A stretch of 64,000 bases of DNA from FEN-1139 sp964396375 (GCA_964396375.1 CAYNEY010000025.1:1-64000); one strand, 5' to 3'. Counted from the first letter of the stretch, positions 44,763-53,417 are shown. Program-made: numbers and translations. Notes: generated from the letters alone by a model not told the origin.

Positions 44763-45664
44763 GCCATGGTGCGGCACATGTCGTAGTCGACCTCGGCACC
44801 AACAGCGTGGTGCTGTTGGTGGCGAAACGAGCTGGCTTGGGGTGGCAAGTGCTCGCCGAGACCGCCGAGGTGACAGGCCTTGGGCGCGGGATAGGGGTGC
44901 AACGCACACTTGACCCAGTTGCTTGTGTGGAGACTTTGGTCGTGCTCGAGCGCTTCGCTCGGCTCTGCGAGCCTTTCGCTCCCGAACGAGTGGAGGTGGT
45001 GGGGACCAGCGTGCTGCGCGAGATGGTCGATGGGAGCGGGTTCTGCGAGGGCGTGCGTGAGCTATTTGGTGTTGCCCCACGCATTCTTTCGCCAGTTGAG
45101 GAGGGAGAGCTGGGTTTCCTGGGTGGGGTGATGGGGCTCAATCTCGAGGGAACTATCCTGCTCGTGGATCTTGGGGGAGGGAGCACGGAGCTGGTGGTGG
45201 GGGCCGTAGAGGCTGGGACCGTACGAGTGATTCGCGTCGAGAGCGTGCCTCTCGGTTGTTTGCGAAACCAGCTTTTCAAGGGAAGTCCACGCGCGGACCG
45301 GGAGGCCCTGGGCGCTGCGATGCGCGTTCACATCGAAACGCTCGGCGTGCTGCCCAGCATCGATCATGTGGTTGGCGTGGGTGGTAGCATCACCACCTTG
45401 GCCGCATTGCAGGCTCGAATACCGTTCGATGTGGTGGCGCTGCACGGCACAGTGCTAAGTTGCGATGCACTGGATGAGCTCCTGGTTCTGCTTGACTCCG
45501 ACCGCCGCTTGGCTTTGGCAGAGCTCGTTGATCCGAAGCGGCTGCCGCGCCTGCCGAGTGGAGCGGTGCTGCTGAAGCAGGTGCTCGAGGCAACCGGTTC
45601 ATCAAAGCTCGTGGTCTCGACGCGGGGCCTTCGCTTCGGTGTGCTTTTGCGGGGCTGCATGTGA
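44759..45664 (+). CDS. Ppx/GppA family phosphatase (short form)
   Basis: This 301-residue protein has the ASKHA fold of exopolyphosphatase/guanosine pentaphosphatase: phosphate-binding VDLGTNSVVLLVAK at the N-terminus, VGTSVLRE, SPVEEGELGFLGG, and the second phosphate loop LLVDLGGGSTELVVG. It lacks the C-terminal HD-like domains of E. coli Ppx, as in short Aquifex-type enzymes. Substrate may be polyphosphate or pppGpp; the sequence does not decide. The GTG start lies in the stop of the lipoprotein gene (GTGA). Confidence 0.88.
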   Translation: MSHGAAHVVVDLGTNSVVLLVAKRAGLGWQVLAETAEVTGLGRGIGVQRTLDPVACVETLVVLERFARLCEPFAPERVEVVGTSVLREMVDGSGFCEGVRELFGVAPRILSPVEEGELGFLGGVMGLNLEGTILLVDLGGGSTELVVGAVEAGTVRVIRVESVPLGCLRNQLFKGSPRADREALGAAMRVHIETLGVLPSIDHVVGVGGSITTLAALQARIPFDVVALHGTVLSCDALDELLVLLDSDRRLALAELVDPKRLPRLPSGAVLLKQVLEATGSSKLVVSTRGLRFGVLLRGCM

Positions 45665-46040
45665 CGAGTGTTGCGAAGAAGCTCACAGCCTGAGCGCCTC
45701 ACCGGGGTCGAACTGGGGCTTCTGAACGGATGGGAGTCTTCTGTGGGAGACTGGGCCCCGGCCGGGGGGAAGAGAGAATCGGAGCAAAATAGTTGACAGG
45801 GAGCAGTTCTCTGAGTAGAGTTTCACGCCTGGCGACCTCTAACCTAAAGCGGACGCTGTGTTGCTCGCGACTATGCTCGAGGCGCAATCGTGAGACTAGT
45901 TGGAATGAATCCTCGGGTCCAGTGGTTGGACACCGGATTGCGGATCGCGAGTCCTGCTCGTTCCTAGGTCGCTCGGTTTCTAGGTGACCGAGCGTCGGCA
46001 GTGCTCTGCGGTCGGTCGCGGGTGTGAGAAGGAGAGAAGA
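45665..46040. other. 376-base spacer and long cdnL leader
   Basis: No gene was found. It contains the cdnL promoter, a GC palindrome CCCCGGCCGGGG at 45756-45767, and in the predicted leader a 7-bp stem GCTCGGT/ACCGAGC (45971-45977 and 45987-45993). The leader would be about 210 bases, long for this window. Confidence 0.5.
45793..45821 (+). promoter_or_regulatory. Promoter of cdnL
   Basis: Perfect TTGACA (45793-45798), 17-base spacer, TAGAGT (45816-45821). One of the best promoter matches in the window, fitting a constantly expressed essential gene. Confidence 0.7.
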
Positions 46041-46547
46041 ATGCAGCCAACTCAGGAAGTTGAGTTCAAGGTCGGCGACAAAGCGGTGTATCCGGCGCAG
46101 GGGGTCGCCGAGGTGATCAGCATCGATGAGAAGGAGATTGCCGGCTCGCGACAGCGCTTCTACGTGCTTCGAATTCTCGATACCGACCGCAAGATTATGG
46201 TGCCCGTTTCGAACGCCAACGCGGTGGGCCTCCGTCAGGTGATAAGTGAGCAGGAGATTCGGGAGATCTTTGACATCCTGCAGGAGCGCACCATCGGTTT
46301 TGACACGCAGACCTGGAACCGCCGTTACCGCGGGTTCATGGACAAAATCAAGACTGGCTCAATCTACGACGTGGCAGAGGTGCTGCGGGATCTCTATCGG
46401 TTGAAGGCGAATAAGCAGCTGTCCTTCGGGGAGCGCCGTATGCTGGACACCGCGCGTTCTCTGATCGTGAAGGAGATTGCGATCGCGCGTGGTCAAACCG
46501 AGGAAGCAGTGAAAAACGAGATCGAGTCGATCTTCTTCGCCAACTGA
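46041..46547 (+). CDS. cdnL: CarD-like transcription factor CdnL
   Basis: The 168-residue protein matches Myxococcus CdnL and mycobacterial CarD. The N-terminal RNA-polymerase-interacting domain has FKVGDKAVYPAQGVAEVISIDEKEI and DRKIMVPVSNANAVGLRQV. The helical C-terminal domain (TWNRRYRGFMDKIKTGSIYDVAEVLRDLYRLK, SFGERRMLDTARSLIVKEIA) contacts DNA near the -10 element. CdnL stabilises open complexes at sigma-A promoters, especially rRNA promoters, and is essential in M. xanthus. ATG at 46041 with GGAGAGAAGA fits exactly; an upstream extension is not supported. A long hairpin follows. Confidence 0.95.
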   Translation: MQPTQEVEFKVGDKAVYPAQGVAEVISIDEKEIAGSRQRFYVLRILDTDRKIMVPVSNANAVGLRQVISEQEIREIFDILQERTIGFDTQTWNRRYRGFMDKIKTGSIYDVAEVLRDLYRLKANKQLSFGERRMLDTARSLIVKEIAIARGQTEEAVKNEIESIFFAN

Positions 46548-46577
46548 GCAAGCCAGTTGCTGCTGGTACTTGTGGAG

Positions 46578-46611
46578 AGCAAAGGGCACCGTGACCAAGG
46601 TGCCCTTTGCT
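46578..46611. terminator. Bidirectional hairpin terminator between cdnL and the convergent lipoprotein gene
   Basis: AGCAAAGGGCACC (46578-46590) pairs perfectly with GGTGCCCTTTGCT (46599-46611) around an 8-base loop, a 13-bp stem placed between convergent genes. There is no long T-tract after the stem, yet the strength and position support termination on both strands. Confidence 0.6.
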
Positions 46612-46651
46612 GCATGGTCGAGGCCGTGCACCATGGGCCTCCTCTTCACCG

Positions 46652-47122
46652 CTATTCTTCGTGCACCAGCTCCCGCCGCTTCTGGATCGGGGCGAGCTGT
46701 GGAAGCTCGAGGGCGACCCTCCAGCCACGCTCCTCGCGCACGCACAGGATGTCCCGTGACTCGCTGGTCGCCGTGTCCGAGAATACGCGAACCGTGGCTC
46801 GATCGCCCTGTTCTGTCACGCTGTAGCGTTGGGGCTGGAACCGCAGCGAGAAGTGGGTCGGGGCGATCATCTCTTCCGGGGCCACCTTGCGTCCGGCCAG
46901 AGCACTGGCTCGAGCGGCACGTTCGGTTAGGTTACGCTGAGCTGGCGCCCAAAGAAGCTCGAACGCTGCACGGGCCGGCGCAGGTTCTCCGTGAACGCCC
47001 TGCATTCGGGTGATGAACTCCCGCACCACATGCTCAGGGCTATCCTCGGTGAGCCGCCCTTCGCAGCTGATGGAGCACAGGCACAGCCAGAGCGCTCCGA
47101 GCAGCGGCGATCGGAGCATCAT
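46652..47122 (-). CDS. Small predicted lipoprotein downstream of trpS
   Basis: The 156-residue product has a signal peptide with a lipobox-like CSISC near residue 20. The mature part begins LTEDSPEHVVREFITRMQGVHGEP and continues as a small alpha/beta fold (TVRVFSDTATSESRDILCVREERGWRVALELP) resembling the nuclear transport factor 2-like domains common in secreted proteins. Its start overlaps the trpS stop by four bases. Start could be 47122 or the adjacent ATG at 47119. Function unknown. Confidence 0.7.
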   Translation of the reverse strand: MMLRSPLLGALWLCLCSISCEGRLTEDSPEHVVREFITRMQGVHGEPAPARAAFELLWAPAQRNLTERAARASALAGRKVAPEEMIAPTHFSLRFQPQRYSVTEQGDRATVRVFSDTATSESRDILCVREERGWRVALELPQLAPIQKRRELVHEE

Positions 47123-48120
47123 GATCGCGGCGGGCACCCGAGACCCATCACTGATCTGACGGTCCCGAGGGTCTGCTCGGCGAGCAGCCGTGCCTCGGCT
47201 GCGCTCCGCTCGAGTACCTCGATCACCCGCCCGCGCTGTGCGCGCAGCTCACGGGCGCGCTCGCGGATCGGTCCAATCTCAACCAACAAATTGTCGGTGA
47301 GTTGCTTTTTGCATTCTCCACACCCGAGCGAGCCGGCACGGCAGGCGGTGGCCAGACTCTCGGTGATGGAGGGAGCGGTGACCGCTTGGTGAAGGGTGAA
47401 CACATTGCAGAGTTCGGGCCGTCCGGGATCGCCCAACCGGAGCTTTTGCTCATCGGTGAACGCGCTCTTAAGTTTCTTCTCGATGGACTTTGGCTCTTCG
47501 AACAGGCCGATGGCGTTGCCACGGCTCTTGCTCATCTTGGTCTTCCCGTCCAGCCCCATGATCCGCGGAGTCTCCGAGAGAATGGGCTTCGGCTCCTGGA
47601 ACACATCACCAAAACGTGCGTTGTAGCGGCGAGCGATCTCCCGAGCCAGCTCTAGGTGCTGAATCTGATCGTTGCCGACCGGAACATGGGTGGCGCGATA
47701 GGCGAGGATGTCAGCGGCCATCAGGATCGGATAGGTGAAGAGACCCGCATTGACGTTCTGCTTGTGTTCGTCACTCTTCTCCTTGAACTGAGTCATGCGC
47801 TGCAGATCCCCGAAGGGCGTAACGGTTCCAAGGTACCAGGCCAGCTCTGCTTGCTGAGGCACGTCGCTTTGCACGAAGATCAGGTGTCGTTCTGGATCGA
47901 TCCCAGCAGCAAGGTAGGTGAGCGCCGTGTCGAAGATCCGCGCTGGCATCTCCTTGGGCGTATAGTCGATGGTGATGGCGTGGGCATCGACGATGCAGAA
48001 CAGTGCCGGCTCGGTGCTTTTCTGGGCGAGCGAGACCCATTGTCGCAGTGCCCCGAAGTAGTTGCCGACATGGAGCTCACCGGTGGGTTGCATTCCTGAG
48101 AAGATGCGTGTCTTCGACAT
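47119..48120 (-). CDS. trpS: Tryptophan--tRNA ligase, with Fe-S-type cysteine motif
   Basis: This class I synthetase of 333 residues has the HIGH-type signature GELHVGNY near residue 14 and KMSKS near 195. The C-terminal part has four cysteines, C238, C260, C267 and C270 (C-x21-C-x6-C-x2-C). This almost matches the C-x22-C-x6-C-x2-C of Thermotoga maritima TrpRS, whose cysteines hold a [4Fe-4S] cluster near the anticodon site. ATG at 48120 was chosen because homology starts at MSKTRIFSGMQPTG. TTGCCT-N17-TACCGA lies upstream with no ribosome site. It is divergent from the methyltransferase gene. Confidence 0.96.
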   Translation of the reverse strand: MSKTRIFSGMQPTGELHVGNYFGALRQWVSLAQKSTEPALFCIVDAHAITIDYTPKEMPARIFDTALTYLAAGIDPERHLIFVQSDVPQQAELAWYLGTVTPFGDLQRMTQFKEKSDEHKQNVNAGLFTYPILMAADILAYRATHVPVGNDQIQHLELAREIARRYNARFGDVFQEPKPILSETPRIMGLDGKTKMSKSRGNAIGLFEEPKSIEKKLKSAFTDEQKLRLGDPGRPELCNVFTLHQAVTAPSITESLATACRAGSLGCGECKKQLTDNLLVEIGPIRERARELRAQRGRVIEVLERSAAEARLLAEQTLGTVRSVMGLGCPPRS

Positions 48121-48274
48121 GCGGAGCTTGTCGGTACCGTGCGGGCGGCCCAAAGGCAAGCCTTCGCCGAGGGATGGTCACGGGGCCGGTGACGCACCGC
48201 ATGCCGGAGGCAGCCGGAGAATCGCGACCATAACTTGGCCGAGGAACACCTGCGCTCGGTACCATTTCCATCCC

Positions 48275-49321
48275 ATGGGAAATCCCGGCCGAATCAGCCT
48301 TGCTTGGACAGGACGCCGAACGGATTTTCAGGTTCGCGATGACATCGTGATACCAGCGTCATCAGCCTCCGATCGCGCCCAACTGATACTTGGAGACAAC
48401 CTGGAGGCTCTCTCCGCTCTCACCCGTGCTGACATGGGGCCGGCGAGCCTGGTCTACCTTGATCCGCCGTTTTTTACTCAGCGCAAGCATAACCAGGTGG
48501 TTAGGGTGCGAGGCCTGGCTGGGGTGGTCAGGCGTGAGGAACGACTTGGCTTCGACGATCGGTGGTCGGATCTTGGTGCCTATTTGAACGAACTCTGGCC
48601 GCGTCTGGTGCTGGCGCACCAGCTTCTCTCTCGGGACGGTTGTCTGATCCTGCATGTTGATCCGAAGACCAGCCACTACGCCAAAATTCTCCTCGACGAG
48701 CTGTTCGGACCCGAGTGCTTCGCAAGTGAGATCGTGTGGCGCTACCGTCGGTGGCCGTCCAAGACCCGGAATTTCCAGCGTGTGCACGATGTCTTGCTGC
48801 GTTACGTCAAGGACAAGAGCAAAGTGCCCAAGTTTCACCAGCTGTACGAGCCCCTTGCCCCATCCACGCGGGCCACTTGGGGAACAGGACGTCAAGTCGC
48901 CGTGGTTGGAGCTGAAGGGCGCCGGGTGCGTTCGAAGAGCACCGACCAGCCCTCACTCGGTACGCCGCTCGGAGACGTCTGGGAGATTGGCATCGTGGCT
49001 CCGGTGGCGCGTGAGCGCACTGGGTACCCCACGCAGAAGCCCGAGGCGCTCCTTTCGCGGCTGATCGAGGCGTGTACTGACCCAGGCGATCTGGTGATTG
49101 ACCCCTATGTTGGCAGCGGCACCAGCCTGGTGGCAGCTATCCGGCTGGGGAGACGTGCCATTGGCATTGACCAGAACCGGGAGGCAATCCAGCTCTCGGA
49201 ACAACGCTTGCGCACCCTCGAGTGTTGTCCGAGCGTGGTGTGTTTGGCGGAGTCGGTAGCGCCCCCCTTCGAGAGTCGGGTGGAACGCGAACCGAAACGG
49301 CGCCGGCAGCTGGTGGCCTGA
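48275..49321 (+). CDS. Solitary site-specific DNA methyltransferase (beta class)
   Basis: The 348-residue protein methylates an exocyclic amine (N6-adenine or N4-cytosine) in DNA. Motif IV is DPPF at residues 63-66 (SLVYLDPPFF). A long middle target-recognition part follows, then at about residue 275 the SAM-binding motif I DPYVGSGTSLVAA. This IV-to-I order marks the beta class. QKPEALLSRLIEACT precedes motif I as usual. No restriction enzyme gene is nearby, and the neighbours are housekeeping genes, so it is probably an orphan regulatory methylase. TACCAT lies nine bases before the ATG. Confidence 0.88.
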   Translation: MGNPGRISLAWTGRRTDFQVRDDIVIPASSASDRAQLILGDNLEALSALTRADMGPASLVYLDPPFFTQRKHNQVVRVRGLAGVVRREERLGFDDRWSDLGAYLNELWPRLVLAHQLLSRDGCLILHVDPKTSHYAKILLDELFGPECFASEIVWRYRRWPSKTRNFQRVHDVLLRYVKDKSKVPKFHQLYEPLAPSTRATWGTGRQVAVVGAEGRRVRSKSTDQPSLGTPLGDVWEIGIVAPVARERTGYPTQKPEALLSRLIEACTDPGDLVIDPYVGSGTSLVAAIRLGRRAIGIDQNREAIQLSEQRLRTLECCPSVVCLAESVAPPFESRVEREPKRRRQLVA

Positions 49322-49417
49322 GCCAGTGGGGGAGCTGAGCCGACGGGGAGTTCCGGTTGCACAGGCATGCGAAGCTGGTCTTGCATTTGGGCGGAGGCAC
49401 GGCATAAGAGCCAGACG

Positions 49418-50323
49418 ATGAGGCCGGCTCCCTCGCTCGTCCTGCTTGTTTCGGCGGTCGCGCTCCTTTTGGTTCCGGGTGCCGGCCGTGGTCAGGGAAA
49501 CCAGGTAGCCTGGCTCGAGGTTGGCTCGCGGCGGCTCTCGGGCGCCAACGTACTTGCACGCTGGTCGGCTCTCAACGTTCGAGAACGGGAGCACTATGGA
49601 GCTCGTCCCTCGGAACAGTTGCGGCGCTACGTAAAAGAGGAGCTTGTCCTCGAGCTGTTGCTGGCCGAAACCGCACGCGTGCAAGGGCTGGAGAGCGACG
49701 CCGACTATCGGCGGCACAAGCAGGCGATCTTGGCCGAGGTCTTGGCGGAGCGATTGCGGCGCGCCGAGGAGGCGCGGGGTGTCACGGGCGCCGAGGCAGA
49801 TAGCTTCTTCGAACACAATCGGGCTCTGTTCGAGAAACCGGAGCGGCTCAGGATCGCAAGGATCTTGGTAGCTGATCGTGCCCAGGCTGAGGCGGTGATC
49901 GAGAAAGCGCGACAACTCCCCTCGAGCGAGGCCTGGCAGATTCTGTGCCGAGAGCAGTCCTTGGATTCGACCAGTCGCGAACGTGGCGGTGATCTTGGCT
50001 TCGTCGCCGAAGACGGTGGTGTGGAGGGTGGGTTGGATCGGGTTGATCCATCGCTTTTTCTGGCAGCTCGCGCGGTGAAGGATGGAGCGCTGGTGGAGCA
50101 CCCGGTAGCTGAAGGAGAACGATTCGCGGTGGTGTGGCGGCGTGGTTCAAGCGCGCCGATCACCTCATCCGCGGCGCAAGAACGTGAGCGCATCAACGGG
50201 TTCTTGATTGAGCAGCGCACGCGCAGAAAACTGGCGCGGTTGCTCGCTGAGCTACGACAGCGCGCGAGGGTAACGGTCGATTCTCGACCACTTGCCACCC
50301 TCAAAGTATCGTCGCCAGATTAG
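49418..50323 (+). CDS. Secreted parvulin-like peptidyl-prolyl isomerase
   Basis: The 301-residue product has a signal peptide (LVLLVSAVALLLVPGAGRGQ) and a helical SurA-like N-terminal part (QLRRYVKEELVLELLLAETARVQGL). A parvulin domain follows from about residue 140: RLRIARILVADRAQAEAVIEKARQL, SRERGGDLGFVAEDGGV and LVEHPVAEGERFAVVWRR. It should help folding of exported proteins in the periplasm. It ends by overlapping the stop codon of the convergent gene. TAAGAG lies seven bases before the ATG. Confidence 0.82.
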   Translation: MRPAPSLVLLVSAVALLLVPGAGRGQGNQVAWLEVGSRRLSGANVLARWSALNVREREHYGARPSEQLRRYVKEELVLELLLAETARVQGLESDADYRRHKQAILAEVLAERLRRAEEARGVTGAEADSFFEHNRALFEKPERLRIARILVADRAQAEAVIEKARQLPSSEAWQILCREQSLDSTSRERGGDLGFVAEDGGVEGGLDRVDPSLFLAARAVKDGALVEHPVAEGERFAVVWRRGSSAPITSSAAQERERINGFLIEQRTRRKLARLLAELRQRARVTVDSRPLATLKVSSPD

Positions 50324-50760
50324 GGCCGTGCCGAACCGGGCGGTGAACGGGAGGGTTCTTTCGGGAGGCTGGGCAGGGACCATCCGAGCTGGTGCAGGAT
50401 CCGCTGGAGGATCCGCTCCTCTTCTTCTGCTTTCAGCGTCAGCGCGAGCACCTTCGACAGCTCAGCCTGGCTAGCAGCGCGTGCGGCTCGCTCTTGGTGT
50501 TCGAGGACCAAGAGCAAGTGCGGATGGGCGAGTACTACCTCCTTCGGTACGATCATCTCCTTCGCTGCGGCGAGTCGTGCCTCGGCCAGCGCGTGCACCA
50601 TTTTGGCGAGCTCGCGATCGTGAGGTCTCTCGCGCAAGAACGCGCCCGCTTGTCGAGACTCGCTGACCAGCAGCGCTGCGCGATCGAGGTAGCTGCCCGC
50701 CCAGGCGACGCTGCTGACCAGACACGCCGCAAGCAGCAGCAGCAGCCGGAGCTTCAACAT
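50320..50760 (-). CDS. Small secreted or periplasmic helical protein
   Basis: The 146-residue product has a clear signal peptide (LKLRLLLLLAACLVSSVAWA) followed by a helical mature part of about 125 residues (SYLDRAALLVSESRQAGAFLRE, EMIVPKEVVLAHPHLLLVLEHQERAARAA), ending in a Pro/Ser tail. I do not recognise the family. It overlaps the rnc 3' end by seven bases, so it is translated together with RNase III. Its TAA and the TAG of the opposite gene share bases 50321-50322. Confidence 0.75.
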   Translation of the reverse strand: MLKLRLLLLLAACLVSSVAWAGSYLDRAALLVSESRQAGAFLRERPHDRELAKMVHALAEARLAAAKEMIVPKEVVLAHPHLLLVLEHQERAARAASQAELSKVLALTLKAEEEERILQRILHQLGWSLPSLPKEPSRSPPGSARP

Positions 50761-51485
50761 GGATTGTCTCCTCTTTCGGCTTCGAGCTCGACTTTGCCCA
50801 GTTGGGCCACAAGATCCGGATCGCCGAGCACCTGCTCGGCCGCAGCCCGCTCGGCTTGACGCTTCGACCGACCGCGACCAACCGCGAGCGACTGAGCGCC
50901 AACGGACACGCGTACCTCGAACCACTTGTCGTGGGCCGGTCCCCCGCTTGCTACCACCTCATAACTTGGAAGACCCAAACTCCGGCTCTGGAAGAGTTCC
51001 TGGAGGTCGCTCTTGGGATCGCGCGTGGTGAGCCCAAGATTGCGCCACTCCTCGAGGACCGGTCGGGCCAGCTCATGGCAAGCGCGCCGCGCCAGGTCCA
51101 GACCTCCATCCAAGAACGCAGCGGCGATGCAGGCCTCGACCGCGTCTGCGACCACATTGTCGCTCTCTGCCAATCCACCCTGCGAAGCTCCACGCCCAAG
51201 CCTAATCTCCGACGCAATCCCCGCCTGTCGCCCCCACTCGGCCAGGTGCTCGGACCGGATGATCCGAGCTCGCAGGCGGGTCAGAGTGCCCTCGTCGGCC
51301 TCGGGGAACTCACCATACAGAAGCTCGGAGATGCACAGGCCGAGCACCGCATCCCCCAGAAACTCCAGCCGCTGGTTGTCCAGCGTGGTCTGTTTCTCGT
51401 TTGAGAAGCTGGGGTGAGTGAGCGCCATCACCAGTTGGGGGGAGGCAGGATCGAGGGACAGCAGGCTGGCAGTGTGCGCGGTCAT
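50754..51485 (-). CDS. rnc: Ribonuclease III
   Basis: RNase III cuts double-stranded RNA and matures rRNA. The 243-residue protein has the catalytic signature NQRLEFLGDAVL with Glu41 and Asp45, the second acidic pair in DNVVADAVEACIAAAFLDGG, and a C-terminal dsRNA-binding domain (DPKSDLQELFQSRSLGLPSYEV to KRQAERAAAEQVL). ATG at 51485; TATGCT is 11 bases upstream. The usual neighbour era is absent; a small secreted protein gene overlaps its end. Confidence 0.95.
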   Translation of the reverse strand: MTAHTASLLSLDPASPQLVMALTHPSFSNEKQTTLDNQRLEFLGDAVLGLCISELLYGEFPEADEGTLTRLRARIIRSEHLAEWGRQAGIASEIRLGRGASQGGLAESDNVVADAVEACIAAAFLDGGLDLARRACHELARPVLEEWRNLGLTTRDPKSDLQELFQSRSLGLPSYEVVASGGPAHDKWFEVRVSVGAQSLAVGRGRSKRQAERAAAEQVLGDPDLVAQLGKVELEAERGDNPC

Positions 51486-51537
51486 GCGATGCTGTCAGCA
51501 TAGCTGCTTCCCGAGAGGCGGGGTATGATGGACGAAA

Positions 51538-52212
51538 GTGAAAGGCTATCTTGCCTGCCCCTTCTGCCGTGAGCTTCATCTCCCGTCGGAACGGCTGGCT
51601 CGTTGTTCTGATTGCGGTGTGGAGCTGGTGCCGCTCGAGACACTTGGTCCGAGCGCCGAGCAGCTGCTTGCCCGGCAGCTAGAGCTGGAGGCGGTGCCAA
51701 CCGACCTTCGGCTCCGCTCGTTCTACGACGGAGGTGCTCAGCGAGGGGTGCTGGCTGTGGTGGCAGTGGTTGGTCTGGTTGGGTTTTTCCAACCGTGGGT
51801 AACTATCCTGCGACCGGACGCGGCTCAACTGAGCGGTTTCGAGCTGGCTGCTGGGCGCGTGGGCTGGTTGTGGGCTGGTGCTTGTGCATGGCTGGTGTTG
51901 TTGGCTCTGGTTCTCACCCGCCGAACCCTGCGTGCCATGCGAGGGGTGCGTGTCATTGCGGCCCTGCTCGCCTCCCTCACCGCGTGGGAAATCGCTTTTT
52001 TGGTTGTGTCGGCGCAGTCGGGCACGGGTCTCGTGACCACCGAACTCCGTTTCGAGCTCTGGCTGTGGTTGAGCGCAGCAGCGAGCCTGGTCGGTGTGGT
52101 CTCGGGGATGATTTTTGGACGTGAGTGGGCTGGCAAGGCACCACCACCAGACGAGGCCTCCTTGGCCACGCCAGCCCCTCGGCTCAAACAACCTGGCGAA
52201 TGGCTGCACTGA
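51538..52212 (+). CDS. Zinc-ribbon membrane protein, unknown function
   Basis: The 224-residue product has an N-terminal zinc ribbon with two CxxC knuckles (CPFC at residues 7-10 and CSDC at 23-26), a short linker, and four hydrophobic helices. The gene starts with GTG; TATGAT (51524-51529), one base from the -10 consensus, lies eight bases upstream. It is divergent from rnc with a 52-base spacer. Zinc-ribbon plus membrane-helix proteins are common in Myxococcota; function unknown. Confidence 0.75.
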   Translation: MKGYLACPFCRELHLPSERLARCSDCGVELVPLETLGPSAEQLLARQLELEAVPTDLRLRSFYDGGAQRGVLAVVAVVGLVGFFQPWVTILRPDAAQLSGFELAAGRVGWLWAGACAWLVLLALVLTRRTLRAMRGVRVIAALLASLTAWEIAFLVVSAQSGTGLVTTELRFELWLWLSAAASLVGVVSGMIFGREWAGKAPPPDEASLATPAPRLKQPGEWLH

Positions 52213-52248
52213 CCCGACTAACACCTACCGGTCGCAGCTCAGAACAGA

Positions 52249-53361
52249 TCAGAAAACCACACCCAAATCGACCGCAACTGCCCATTGACGTGGCATCCCT
52301 GCCAGCATCTGCTCGTCGAGCGGGTCATTTTGCGCTGCCTCCGGCAAGAGAAGATCGACCATGTACTGGACGCCCAACGACAGGTACTCATGCCGAACAG
52401 TGGTACCAATGAGCAAGCGGTCGCGCTCGAGTCGTGCTTTGCCAAACGAGCGGTTGTTGTCGAAATCCGCCCCTGAATAGGGGTTACTGGGATCGCAATC
52501 GGGATAACCGTCGTAGTCATCCGCAGAGGTCTCCCCGTCACTATTATCCGTATACTGACCTGGAAGACGTAAGCCGGGCGCGTTGCACAGCGTCTCTTCA
52601 TCGGTGGCAGGGGTGAGATCGACCACGTTGGAATCGGCGAAGATCCACAGGTGTTGGAAACCCAGCCAAGGTGTGACCACCACCGCGTCGGACACCGGGA
52701 TGCGCTTTGAGATCTGAGTGTCCAGGCTGGCGATGGTGAGCTGGAACTGATTGGTACCGGTGATGGTCCGCACTCCAGCCCCTGCCGCCAGATCGGGGAT
52801 CACACCCAGCGCTCCGGTGCGAAAGCCCTCGAGCAGGCTCAACCGCACGTCAGCACCCATGGACCAGAGAGAAGTCTTCGGCATGAAGCCGGTCTGGCCG
52901 GTGAGCTCAAAGCCATACCCGAAGCTCTTTCTCAGCTTGATCGAGTACAAGGAAAGCACGCTCTGGGGAGTGTCGTTGCGGACACTGGCCTGGCCTGTGC
53001 TTGGATCGTCAACTCCTTGGGTGCCGAGTTGCCAGTAGTCTTGGTCCGAATCAATGCTGGTGTAGAGCGCCTCGATCGCAAGGTGAAAGCCTCCTACACC
53101 GGTGGTGCTGGCTGGATGCATCGCGGTGGGGGCGAAGGCGAAGGCGTATTGGGACACCAGGCGTCTGAAGGCGGCTTCATCCGGTTGGCATGGTACATAA
53201 TCGCTCCCATCCGCAGGGAGACGGATCTGCCCGTTCGGTTCTCGACAGTTCGAGGGAATAACCAGCCTCTCGATCGCAGGATCCATCGAATCAGCGAAGG
53301 CGGGGAGGCTGCAGAGCGAAGCTGCAAGCAGAAACAGTGGTTTGGCGAGCGAAGGCCTCAT
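52249..53361 (-). CDS. Predicted outer-membrane beta-barrel protein with Asp-rich loop
   Basis: The 370-residue product has a signal peptide (LFLLAASLCSLPAFA) and then alternating polar/aromatic strands suited to a barrel, ending in VAVDLGVVF with the C-terminal Phe typical of outer-membrane proteins. One loop (DNSDGETSADDYDGYPDC and following) is rich in Asp and resembles a single MopE/TSP3-type calcium-binding repeat. Cys pairs around it may form a disulfide. Substrate unknown. A TTGACG-N17-TAGCCT promoter lies directly upstream. Confidence 0.72.
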   Translation of the reverse strand: MRPSLAKPLFLLAASLCSLPAFADSMDPAIERLVIPSNCREPNGQIRLPADGSDYVPCQPDEAAFRRLVSQYAFAFAPTAMHPASTTGVGGFHLAIEALYTSIDSDQDYWQLGTQGVDDPSTGQASVRNDTPQSVLSLYSIKLRKSFGYGFELTGQTGFMPKTSLWSMGADVRLSLLEGFRTGALGVIPDLAAGAGVRTITGTNQFQLTIASLDTQISKRIPVSDAVVVTPWLGFQHLWIFADSNVVDLTPATDEETLCNAPGLRLPGQYTDNSDGETSADDYDGYPDCDPSNPYSGADFDNNRSFGKARLERDRLLIGTTVRHEYLSLGVQYMVDLLLPEAAQNDPLDEQMLAGMPRQWAVAVDLGVVF

Positions 53362-53388
53362 ACGCGACGGATCATCTCCGCCCGGCCG

Positions 53389-53417
53389 AGGCTAGGCGGG
53401 TGCGATGATGACGTCAA
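53389..53417 (-). promoter_or_regulatory. Promoter of the outer-membrane protein gene
   Basis: On the minus strand: TTGACG (53417-53412), 17-base spacer, TAGCCT (53394-53389). The predicted start near 53382 leaves a 21-base leader with GGCGGAG. Confidence 0.55.

Noticed and set aside
45756..45767. CCCCGGCCGGGG palindrome as the ppx terminator
   Set aside because: Self-complementary with no loop and no T-tract; such runs are expected in GC-rich DNA.
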